A stretch of 64,000 nt of DNA from Coix lacryma-jobi var. lacryma-jobi. Its lineage: Eukaryota; Streptophyta; Magnoliopsida; Poales; Poaceae. The DNA lies in NCBI GenBank assembly GCA_009763385.1, contig CM019831.1:15092080-15156079 (forward strand), in the 5' to 3' direction. Positions 10,106 to 19,002 of the stretch are shown piece after piece. Positions within the stretch are counted from its first letter, which is position 1. Each line of letters starts with the position of its first letter. The notes under the pieces were generated by a model. That model had not been told where the DNA came from. It did not search any database and saw only the letters and a list, made by a program, of their open reading frames with translations. The position numbers and the translations under genes were made by a program.

Positions 10106-11607
10106 TACAGAGCACACACTCATTATTTTTTTTCAAATGGTAAAAGATTTATGTATCATTGTATTAAGTAAAAAGAGTTCAAACAACCATGCATATAACA
10201 CGCTTCTATCGAGTGCCGCAGGAGGTCGCCCTAAGACGGCCGAAGCTAGACCTAGCAAAATAACTCTTGTTTCTCGATATTACATAAGAGGAAACAACCC
10301 GTACCAACACCATCGCAACAGCGTGACCTAGGAGGTGGTCTTGCATTTACGCGGCTACCTAGACGAGTCCTTTCCAATGGCCGCCAACGCCTCAGCGTTG
10401 GAAGCAATCAGGTTGTTGTCTAAATCGCCGCGCCGCGCCCGTGCCGTCGATCTCATATATATGTTGCGTCATTACATGAACACATCCACAACAATCTGGA
10501 GCACACAAGAGACCACGAGAAGAAAAAAACACAATGAAGAGCAGAGGAAGGGCCTGCAAAGAACGACAAACCGTTCAATGATATGAACTCAATCTCATGT
10601 AGGCGGCTTAGATTCTGATCAAGAACGATGCAACGACGAATGAGATCGGGCTGAAACTAGTGCGCAAGGACAAGCTGTGGGAGGTGCGCAGGGTTCAATG
10701 ACACGTGGGCGGCGCACTAAGGGCTCATCCCACCAAGTAATGAGTTGTACTCCCGTTGCAAGGCACGAGTATGTTTTGCTAGATTTTATTAATGATAAAG
10801 AGACAAAATTTTCAGCCATTTTTTGTCCCTATTTTTTTGTCCATCTCTCTATAATTACCAGACAACAGAGAATTTCTTCCATCCGATTTTATAACCCGGT
10901 TTATTTAAGTTATAATAGCTCTTCTCTAACGCCATACGGAGTCTGATTTCAAAAACTACTATTATAATAAATATAAATAAATAGGTAACCCGCGTGCTCG
11001 TACAAATTAGAACAGCTCATCAATGTAGAAAGCTATTAATCGTAGTTTAAATAGATCTCTTTGATCGTGCACAATCTAAATAGGAATTCTCACGTTAACT
11101 GTGGTTTTGCCGGATGTTTCTCTCCCAAGGCACGCACTATTGTTTCTTCCAAGGCGAATGCTTGGCCGTCTCTGGATTCTCTGCCGGATGTTTTGCCGTC
11201 GTCGTCGGTGGTCTCTTCTCTAGCTTGCCGAGAGTACGAGTACGAGCGAGGGTCGTGATTCGTACGTAGATGCTTTGTTGTTGTTGTGTCGTTACTCTTT
11301 AGTCCACCCCTTTTGGTAGATCGTGATGCCCAGAGTGTCTTTGCCCACTGCTTGACGAATACTCTCCTAATTCCAGAAATAAGATCATTTTGGAGTGATT
11401 TATTATAGTCTATTTTCCCTGTTTTCTTTTACTAACAAACATGTCCGTGCGGGACATTCGTTGTGGCTAGATACATGAAACTCTGAGTGAATCTGGACAT
11501 ACTAGTTGTACAAACAAAGTGTCAGAACGTCATTAAAATGGGATAGAGGAAGTACATTTTATCATTTCTAAAAAATTTATGTCCATGATGACATCTATAC
11601 AGATCTT
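10106..11607. other. No gene recognised
   Basis: Moderately GC-rich patches at 10200-10560 and 11090-11270 show short open frames on either strand with no recognisable domain. A minus-strand stretch near 10360-10440 could be the tail of an old exon (ends ..GKDSSR then stop), but nothing confirms it. The rest is AT-rich. Confidence 0.35.
10747..10782 (+). mobile_element. Possible Helitron 3' terminus
   Basis: A short imperfect hairpin (TACTCCCGT..ACGAGTA) is followed after about 8 bp by CTAG at 10779-10782. This resembles grass Helitron 3' ends of the type CCCGTTGCAACGCACGGG..CTAG. The base after CTAG is A, where an A-T insertion site predicts T. No 5' TC terminus was found upstream. It is weak evidence, reported as a candidate only. 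Confidence 0.3.
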
Positions 11608-11610
11608 TAA

Positions 11611-11819
11611 GGGCACTCACAATGCAGACTATGTATCATAGAGTCTAAACCTATTTATTACACTCCTATTTATTGTATTTTGCTGATGTGGCAGTGTAGT
11701 TATTGAAGAGAGAGGAAGAAAAAACAAGACTCCAAGTCTTATTTAGACTCCAAGTCTATGATAACTTCGATGTAATAAATGGACTTAGACTATAAGTAGA
11801 GTCTGCATTGTGAGTGCCC
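11611..11819. mobile_element. Tourist-like MITE, 209 bp, TSD TAA
   Basis: Terminal inverted repeats are GGGCACTCACAATGCAGACT at 11611 and its complement ending at 11819. Target duplications TAA lie at 11608-11610 and 11820-11822. The neighbouring tandem copy of the flanking sequence at 11975-11990 (AGATCTTTAAAAGTGG) is the same locus without the MITE and with a single TAA. This gives an internal empty-site control. There is no coding capacity. Confidence 0.88.
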
Positions 11820-11822
11820 TAA

Positions 11823-12125
11823 AAGTGGTGATTCCCCGCAAAAATGTTCCCAGACCGGTTTTCCACTATTCAGCTACAGTAACTGAACAGTAATGGACCC
11901 GTCTACAGTAACGTCCGTTTCCAACCAGTGGTGGAGCTTATGATGAGTTTTCACGTCTATGGCCAATAGCTAAGAGATCTTTAAAAGTGGCGATTCCCCG
12001 CAAAACTGTTCATAGACTGGTTTTTCTCTCACAGATCACTATTCAGCTACAGTACGCTCGTTTCCAACCAGTGGCGGAGCTCATGAGTTTTCACGTCTAT
12101 GGCCAGTAGTTAAGAACTTTTAAAA
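11823..12125 (+). repeat. Tandem duplication of about 140-160 bp
   Basis: Two adjacent diverged copies start at AAGTGGTGATTCCCCGCAAA (11823) and AAGTGGCGATTCCCCGCAAA (11985). Both continue through CAGCTACAGTA, GTTTCCAACCAGTGG and GAGTTTTCACGTCTATGGCC to a TTAAGA/TAAGAG boundary. The first copy is longer because of an extra ACTGAACAGTAATGG-type stretch. The MITE at 11611-11819 sits exactly at the start of the first copy. Confidence 0.75.
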
Positions 12126-12782
12126 AAACTAAGGCTCAATCCACATACCGATAGTTTACAAAGATCAATAATACAAAGCATAATCCAGTAGATATCGATT
12201 CCTCTCAATTCTAGTTTCACGAAATGTCAATTGCTAGTTGTAATTCTCACTTTCTACTAACTATGGTTTACAACTTCTAATTGCACATGTAATAAAAAAA
12301 CAAAAGGTTGGCTTGTTGAGACGTGCTCCGTACATTATCAGGTCTACAACCAAGAGAAGAAGGATTTTGATGTCTCTATCATCTCCATTGTGTAAGTTTA
12401 CAAGTTACAAAACAAAAACAACGTGAAACTACCAAATTGCTACTTTCTACAACCTAAAAAATAAAATATTGAACAACTGAAGAATACATATTTTATATTT
12501 GGAAGTTGGAGCAGTAGAATTAGGCCGTGTTAAGTTGGCGGTGTGAAAAGTTTTTGCATGTCACATCAGATGTTCTGACACTCATTTAGTCTATTAAAAA
12601 TAAACTAATAAGAAAATCATATTCCGCCTAAAAACTGTGAAATGAATTTATTAAAACCAATTAGTCCATCATTAACACATATTTGTTGGGCTCGCTGGGC
12701 TACGGTGTGAAGACTTATTAATCGAGTTTTTGGGCCACCTAGGGCCACGGCCCGTGACCCTAGATGCATGTCCGCCCTTGTT
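12066..12782 (+). repeat. About 700-bp repeat, present in inverted orientation at 55662-56368
   Basis: The block from GGCGGAGCTCATGAGTTTTC to CTAGATGCATGTCCGCCC matches the reverse complement of 55662-56368 almost throughout. Shared words include ATTGATCTTTGTAAACTATTG, AATTGACAT..GTGAAACTAGAATTG and AAAGTTTTTGCATGTCACATC. Outside these limits the two copies have different flanks. The stretch GTCACATCAGATGTTCTGACACTCATTTAGTC is itself part of a widespread grass MITE and appears a third time near 57300. Confidence 0.8.
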
Positions 12783-13488
12783 TCCAACAGTACACCGTCA
12801 CTGTACCAGGCGCACACTGTTGCGCATAGCCGTTAAACAATATTATGACTTAATAGCCGATAAACAGTGTACTGGGCGCACACCGTTGCGCACACTGTTG
12901 CCTCCTGTCCCCTGCCCGCGCGAGGAGCGGGCCTCCTGTCTAGTTCATAATATAAGTGAATACCAACAATAATATGACAATTTCTTATTAATTTTGTATT
13001 GAATTACAACCTTTTGGTATATTTTTTCTTTTGTTGTAAGGCATAAAAACTTATTTACTCGTAAAGATATTATAACTTTAGTTTTCATACTATTCAAGTG
13101 TTGATAAAGTTCGATATTAAGTCCGGTGACTTCTTTTGAAGATAAAAAAAATATATAGTATTTTATTAAAGTCAACGAGGGGTTAGTCCTCATTGTGTAA
13201 AAAATTGGTCTCCCAACTGATGAGTACGAATTATGACCTAGACCTTGCTTGATTTTCATATTTCAGCCCTTATTGAGATTTATTTGCACCGGTATATATA
13301 TGAAAAAATTGGAGATTTGCACTGACATATACAGATAACTTGGAGAAACATTTAATTTGATTATATTGGATGACAATAAATGGCTCAAGATTTGAGTTTA
13401 CCATTTGGTTAGTTAGGTTATCAACCGATTTATGTTATAATAAAAATTACATTAACTTAGTGATATAAATATTTATTTTTGAAGTGGA
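12783..13488. other. No recognisable feature
   Basis: 12790-12930 contains two copies of a CAGTGTACTGGGCGCACAC-like word around a short palindromic section (GCGCACACTGTTGCG / GCGCACACCGTTGCG). The rest, 12950-13488, is AT-rich with no coding or terminal-repeat signal. Confidence 0.35.
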
Positions 13489-14218
13489 ATCGGCAGGAGA
13501 TCCTGTCGTATTAAAAAGAAGGGAGCCTACAAAGGAACAGTATAAACATATATAATTGTGTACAAGATGGCAAAGAGCCCGACACATCCCGCCTCAAGGG
13601 GCCTCAAATCACATGCGCAATAATAAGTTGGAGATATCTTTTGCTCCCGTCATTGTCCATAGGCCAGCCTCATCCACGATCTTTTGGACTTTGGAGGATG
13701 ATCTTCTCAAAGAGACGCATTGCTGCGAATTCTTTTTGCTAAAAAATTATTGCATTTCTTTCATTTCATACTTCTCAACAAACAAGAATGATAATGGAGC
13801 CTAGTCCTTGCCTCGCTGTTGAAGGTGTTGAATCTAAGTTTTCCCACCAAATTTATACCGAGTCTCTCCTAGCACCAAGGTGGAAGGTAGCAGGTGTTCA
13901 TTGCGTAGCCATATTACAATGTCCTTCCAAATAACCTAGTGTAACGACAATCTTGAAAGAGATGGACTCCAGACTCTTAGCTTTGCCTGCAAAGAGGATA
14001 CACACTATTATTGGGCCATGCCCGTGCTTGTAGTCTATCAGAGGTCCAGATTATATTTTGGATGGAGAGCCACCCAAAGAATTAGCATTTTGGCGGCGTG
14101 CCCAGACTCTCCAAATTAATCGTCTTTTGAAATTTGTCTTCATTGATCTAATGAATTGTGTGTGGTAGGCTGATTCCTGTTGAATTTTTCATCCGACTTG
14201 AAGTTCCAAATGATGATG
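13489..14218 (-). mobile_element. LINE (L1-type) 3' fragment with zf-RVT remnant
   Basis: Read on the minus strand, 14090-13970 encodes FFGWLSIQNIIWTSDRLQAR and then AWPNNSVYPLCRQS. This is the hallmark start of the zinc-binding zf-RVT region at the C-terminus of plant LINE ORF2 (tryptophan/leucine-rich, then CPLC-type). The frame is interrupted by stops and shifts further on (RYTRLFG, then IWKDIVIWLRNEHLLPST in another frame). The low-coordinate end has CTCCTGCCGATTCCACTTC, like many plant LINE tails. The element is heavily 5'-truncated and dead. Confidence 0.65.
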
Positions 14219-14776
14219 TGAAGGACCGGAAAAATGCGACCAGAGAGGGTGAATAGGAGCCTAAAAATTTCTTTGCAGAAACTTAAAGACCGCTGTCACA
14301 GAAAATCAACTTCACAGCCAAGAACCAAAACTATGATGGCCACGACCCAAGAAATTGAGTGATGTTCTCTAGGAACACAGCGGGTCGCCACAAGGCAAGC
14401 AATGCAAGGACCGAGAATGCTCGACCCCCCCCACCCCCAAACAGAACATTTCACCTCTATGGAGAAGTGGGAAATGTCCACCCAAACTTACTTAGGTTAA
14501 CTGGTGACAAAAGTACCTTGGAAAGATTATTGGGAAGTTAGAAAACCAACACAACTGACGGATCTCAAATCGGAGCTCAAATGAACAAGCTACAGACGAA
14601 ACAAGCAGGCAAAGCTAGAGGGCATGAGACTCTTAGTACGTTTGATGCTCAGCCATCGGACGTGTCCGATGCAAACAGATGCAAACAGTACCTCTCTAGA
14701 ACGTTACTGTTGTGGTATTGGACACATGGACAGTATTCAACCAACCTTTGATGCAGCGTACGATGCTCCCTAGCTA
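14219..14776 (-). mobile_element. Truncated copia LTR related to the SIRE-type elements at 27.9-51 kb
   Basis: The sequence starts TGAAGGACCGGAAAAATGCG, followed by GACCAGAGAGGGTGAATAGG. This parallels the LTR edges at 27891, 34616, 44067 and 48945 (TGAAGGACCG..GACCAGAGGGGGG..GTGAATGGGAGC). It also contains GGACGTGTCCGATG, similar to the decamer repeated in those LTRs. It is cut off by the CACTA terminus at 14777, and no second LTR edge or internal domain is seen. Confidence 0.6.
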
Positions 14777-15562
14777 CACTAGTACACAAAATATTTTCAG
14801 CGACGCCACCTATTTTTAACAGAGGCGATTCAAATAGCACACCGCCTCTAACCATTTTGTTGGGCACTGCAGCTTATCAACCGCCCCTGAAAAAAGATTT
14901 TTAGAGGTGGTTCAACTAACAAAACCACCTCTAAAAATGGTCCTATTTTCAGGGGCGGTTTCCTTAAGTGAACCGCCTCTAAAGATCATTTTTCAGGTGT
15001 GGTCGTCCTTAGTGAACCGACACTGAAGAGCCATGTTTTCAAAAATAGTTTCTTAAGAGATCCGCCCCCATAAATGAGTTATCAGAGGCGGTTTCTTTAG
15101 TCAACCGCCCCAAAAAAACGTGCTCTAAGACTCTTTCTTCTTTCTCGCGACAAAAGCGTCTGAGCACTGTTGTTCATTCAGCTCACTTGGAGGCGAGAAA
15201 TAGCAAGAATAGAGGGGAGGGGAGGTTTTTCCCTTTCAACCATCAAACAAGTTGGCATTATGGGGGTGAGCTTCTGTAAACCGTAAACCCTTTTGGATTT
15301 TTGTAGAAACATTTATTTGACTTTGCACCACACCGAGATCTATAGAAAGACATGGTATGGATGTCGTTTTTTATTTACAAGCAATTTGGGCACTAATATT
15401 TGTTTAGCTTCATCATATATATACACACACATATATATATATAATTGATACCTTTTCTAATATTTGTATAAAGAATTTACATTAAATGCTTCATCATATA
15501 TGTAAATGATATGTTTTCTCATGCATATTTTTATCTTTTCTTTACATATATATAGGGTAAAT

Positions 15563-15664
15563 ATGGACCGGTCATGGATGTACACAAAATGAAGATTCAA
15601 AGCTTCCTACATACAAGATGTAAATGCTTTCATTGAAGCCACTAAAAGATATGCTTTGATTAAG
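15563..15664 (+). pseudogene. N-terminus of CACTA transposase (transposase-associated domain), with early stop
   Basis: The frame opens ATG-GAC-CGG-TCA-TGG-ATG-TAC, giving MDRSWMY, the signature start of the CACTA transposase-associated domain (PF13963 class). It continues as SYIQDVNAFIEATKRYAL after an in-frame TGA at codon 10. A single CGA-to-TGA change would explain the stop. Similarity ends at about 15664, where an unrelated repeat begins. The catalytic Transposase_21 portion is not present in the window, so only the first exon survives. Confidence 0.75.
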
Positions 15665-15920
15665 GTGGGACTGTCCTGCCCATGCCCAAAAATGCTGAGC
15701 ACTTTGTCCCTACCGAGTACCATTATGTAATTATAAAGACCGGTTCTATAATTCTGGATTCTATTGCAGTGTACATTACATACCATCCTCGAACATGAAG
15801 TCTTATGCTAGTAGTACCGACAAACTCGGTAGGTTTGTGGGTTTAGGGTCTAGGGAACATTGTCATTTGTGGGATGTTATTCCTATGTGTATAGGAGATA
15901 TATACACACATCTTGCACAC
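15665..15920 (+). repeat. Short copy of the direct repeat found again at 25970-26870
   Basis: 15672-15712 (CTGTCCTGCCCATGCCCAAA and onward) matches 25976-26016. 15717-15915 (TACCATTATGTAATTATAAAG to AGATATATACACACATCTT) matches 26648-26865. Relative to the right-hand copy, this copy lacks about 630 bp at the AGCACTTTGTCC junction. Confidence 0.75.
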
Positions 15921-17236
15921 TGTTGACGGTGCTTAAAGCATCATTTCACCATCAACATTTCACCCAAAACCAAGGTAAAACAACATAAAAAGTAGAAGAT
16001 TTGGTTTATAACTAACCTATTTCCACATGTGCATAGTTTCTTATCTTAATGCAGGAAATAATAGAATTTGGGCCAAACAAGAGCACCAGGAGCAATGCCA
16101 AGCCACTCTGGCCCATTTGAGCCTGAGCAAGGTGGCGGCCGCCACCTATTACTGGCGGCCGCCAGGTCACTCATGCCAAAAGTGGCCCAAGCCACGTCAT
16201 CGATCCATGGGAGTCACCTCAAGCTCAAATCCTGGCCATTGCACACTAAGGCGGTTTGATCCAAGGGCTAAGAAGAGTATCACCTGGATAGTGGGCTTTG
16301 GACACGTGTCTAAACCCTAACCGGCCCTCAAACCGACTTGGGAGAGCAAATGAAGACCGTTGGATGAATGGCGGTTGCAACGGACGGTAGTGAGGTGGCG
16401 GGCGCCAGGGTTTGGTGGCGGGCGCCACCCCCCTAAACCCTAACCGACCCCCCTCACTCTATAAGTACCCCCTAGCTTCCTAGCACTATAAATAGGCCCC
16501 CTTGAGCTCTCATTCGGAGAGCCTCACACCATTCCCCACCAGTTGGTTAAGAGCAGCACACTTGCTATGTTAGAGAGATTAGAGAGAGTGTGAGTGCCTC
16601 ACTAGAAGAGGAGCTGGAGAGGAGAAGAGTAGAAGTCTGGAGAGTTCCGGAGTTGTCGGAGACCTCTGCTTCACTCTGCTCTGCGCTTCAACTTTGGTAA
16701 CTTAGTATCTATTTTATCTTCAAGTATTTATTTTCAGTACTTGTGTGTTTGTTTCATTGCTTGATATTAGTTTCAAGTGCTCTAGTTCTAGTACAGGGCT
16801 AGTAGTAGTAATATATAGATTAAGTGTGGTACTTAGGCTTTATATTGCCAGTGAATACGGCTAGGCCCCCGGATAGCTGTGGTAGCAAGCAGGTGGTGAC
16901 AGCCCTGTGCGCCTTGAATTCCACCACGTAGTTGGTCTAGTTTAACAGTAGGGCTCGTTGTGCTAGCGTTCAACCTAAGTCAGTGGTAAAGGCTAGTACG
17001 CCCACAATACACTAGTAAAGAACTTAAATCACTAGAAGTCTAATAGAACTAGGATCTACCCCAGTAGATAGTGCCTGTTCCCTTCATCTATCCTAGATAT
17101 CCTTACCACCCTAGTTTTCTCAAAATCACTTCGCGTTCCTCGTGGATTCGATACCCTGGAATACTCTGAGGTGAAAAGCTACAACTGACAGCCGTGCGCT
17201 TGCGGTTTCTTCTGCGTGCCACCCGAGGTGTCAACA
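15921..17236 (+). repeat. 5' LTR of the Athila element
   Basis: 1316 bp, TG..CA bounded, nearly identical to 24548-25864. It carries the TATA box TATAAATA at 16487-16494 and two groups of GC-rich palindromes (16131-16165 and about 16394-16429). It lies directly after the CACAC target duplication. Confidence 0.93.
16487..16494 (+). promoter_or_regulatory. LTR TATA box (Athila)
   Basis: TATAAATA in the context GCACTATAAATAGGCC. The identical site is at 25115-25122 in the 3' LTR. Transcription would be expected to start about 30 bp downstream, near the CTCTCATTCGGAGAG stretch, defining the U3/R border. Confidence 0.7.
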
Positions 17237-17244
17237 AGCTTTTC

Positions 17245-17262
17245 TGGCGCCGTTGCCGGGGA
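17245..17262 (+). other. Primer-binding site, tRNA-Asp
   Basis: TGGCGCCGTTGCCGGGGA, 8 bp after the 5' LTR end, is complementary to the 3' end of plant tRNA-Asp (..CCCCGGCAACGGCGCCA). A tRNA-Asp primer is characteristic of Athila elements. Confidence 0.88.
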
Positions 17263-17313
17263 ACGGTAGCTGATTTTTGAGACTAGAGTTAGGATCATCT
17301 TTACCCTCTCCGC

Positions 17314-19002
17314 ATGGAGAGTCAATCTATCTTACAATTCGCAGCTCCTAAGAGTTCGCGATTAGAGCCACATTTATCATCACAACCTATATATGCCGAT
17401 AGTTACGAATTGCGCCCTGACTTTATTAACAAAGTTCAGGAGAGCATGTTTACGGGATCAGAAAATCCCTACATACATCTACGTGAGTTTGAGCAAGTCT
17501 GTGCATGCTTGAACATTCCGGGCATTTCACCTGACACTGTCAAGTGGAAGCTGTTTCCGTTCACTTTGACGGGAGCAGCTAAAACATGGCATGCTCGAAC
17601 TGTGGGAAGTGCCAAAGGAGACTGGGGAACTTTACGAACCAAGTTTATCTTGACGTATTTTCCTGTCCACCGAGTGGTACGACTACGAGTAGAAGTAATG
17701 ACCTTTAGACAAAATGATAAGGAGACCTTAGGGGAGGCTTGGGACCGTTTTATTGGTTTAATCAATTCAGGACCCGATTTAGCCATACCCGATCCAGTGC
17801 TCCTTCAACATTTTTATGTCGGTCTAGAGAAAGAGAGCGCTCTTCACCTTGATCATTCGTCAGGTGGAGCGTTTCTTCATCTTTCTCCACAAGGTGGAAA
17901 GGAGGTTCTTGATAGAATTCTCGAGAATACTCCTTATACTGGAGTTTTCGATGAAATCCCTGAGGAAGAAGTCGTAGAAACCCAAGTTTTGACCGTAGAA
18001 CACCAAGAAGAGCCCGAGTCTAGCTCGCTGGACTTAGCGGAGCCTATTCCGTCCACATCTGGGAGAGAAATTCTTCTGGAATTTTTGGGCGAGATAGAGG
18101 ATGATGTGTTTGAGGATTACGGAAATGCTATGAACTACTCCGTTCAAGCTCTCCCATCCGACAAACCACTTCCTGAGTCCTCTGATGGAATCTATAGCCG
18201 AGAGCGTCTTTTGGAACTTTCGGCTGTCATGAGTCATGAATGGACAATGGAAGCCGAAGTATCAGAAAACATCCCTCGCATAGATAAAGTACCTAGCGTA
18301 ATAGATTGTCGAATTAGGGGAGAAAGGGCCTTTGCCTTTTATGACCCTGTCGTGGGAATTAATGTTCTTGCTAGTAATTACGTATCCAGAACATTCCCCG
18401 ACCTTCAACGACATCCAACTAAACGGTGTTTAAGAGACCCAAATGGTGACATCTTGGAAAGTGAAGGAATCCTAAAGATGGTCCCCATCCAAGTAGATGG
18501 AGCGGACATGGTCTTAGATTTCTACATTTTCGATGTAGTCCTTTTTGACGTCTTCTTAGGACAACCGTGGTCCATACTTGCCTTGCAAGGACCATGTCAA
18601 GAGCACTTTAATGCTCAAATCGGTGGAAAAGAGTACTCAGTACCTTTCGTTCATGCATTAAATTCTATTGCCGAACAACCACCAGAACCAGATCTTCTCG
18701 ATCAAGCTAGAACCTTTACTCTTTATGAGTTGGCTCAGCCTGATTTTGAAGAAGATTCTGAGTTCTTTGTCGAAGAAGAAGCCGAGACAGATGAGCCGTT
18801 TCGCTTAAACGAATTGGAAAAGCCATCTCGACCTTCCATAGAGCTAAAACCTCTGCCTGAAGGCCTGAGATACATTTTTCTAAACAATGACCCGGAGACT
18901 CCCGTAATCATTAGCAAGAAGCTATCTAAAGAGGAAGTCCGTAGGTTGACCCTTGTCTTAGAAAACACCAATCTGTCTTTGGCTATTCACTTCAAGATTT
19001 GA
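17314..19002 (+). CDS. gag: Athila Gag plus protease-like region (562 aa, frameshifted before RT)
   Basis: The ATG lies 78 bp after the LTR. Residues about 45-215 form the retrotransposon gag domain (PYIHLREFEQVCACLNIPGI; WKLFPFTLTGAAKTWH; LLQHFYVGLEKES), which assembles the virus-like particle. A long acidic linker follows. Residues about 330-460 have the layout of a retropepsin (DCRIRGERAFAFYDPVVGIN, then a FLGQPWS stretch). The usual D-T/S-G catalytic triplet is not present; the aligned place reads D-P-V. No CCHC zinc knuckle is visible anywhere. The frame leaves the pol frame at about 18978-18982 and stops at 19000-19002. The pol frame is open in parallel just upstream, which indicates a one-base loss in a formerly continuous Gag-Pol and not a programmed shift. 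Confidence 0.88.
   Translation: MESQSILQFAAPKSSRLEPHLSSQPIYADSYELRPDFINKVQESMFTGSENPYIHLREFEQVCACLNIPGISPDTVKWKLFPFTLTGAAKTWHARTVGSAKGDWGTLRTKFILTYFPVHRVVRLRVEVMTFRQNDKETLGEAWDRFIGLINSGPDLAIPDPVLLQHFYVGLEKESALHLDHSSGGAFLHLSPQGGKEVLDRILENTPYTGVFDEIPEEEVVETQVLTVEHQEEPESSSLDLAEPIPSTSGREILLEFLGEIEDDVFEDYGNAMNYSVQALPSDKPLPESSDGIYSRERLLELSAVMSHEWTMEAEVSENIPRIDKVPSVIDCRIRGERAFAFYDPVVGINVLASNYVSRTFPDLQRHPTKRCLRDPNGDILESEGILKMVPIQVDGADMVLDFYIFDVVLFDVFLGQPWSILALQGPCQEHFNAQIGGKEYSVPFVHALNSIAEQPPEPDLLDQARTFTLYELAQPDFEEDSEFFVEEEAETDEPFRLNELEKPSRPSIELKPLPEGLRYIFLNNDPETPVIISKKLSKEEVRRLTLVLENTNLSLAIHFKI

Larger units (their letters stand above)
14777..15920 (+). mobile_element. Left part of a CACTA element interrupted by the Athila insertion
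   Basis: A terminus CACTAGTACACAAAATATTT at 14777 is followed by alternating AGGGGCGGTT and AACCGCCTCTAAA repeats to about 15115. A TNP2-type transposase start lies at 15563. The Athila element at 15921 interrupts the sequence, which resumes at 25865 (or 25870, after the duplicated CACAC). No matching right terminus with GGCGGTT repeats is found downstream, so how far the CACTA extends is unknown. Confidence 0.65.

Noticed and set aside
18979..19002. Programmed -1 frameshift between Athila gag and pol
   Set aside because: No slippery heptamer or downstream structure is evident. The two frames run parallel across the junction, so a simple one-base loss is more likely.
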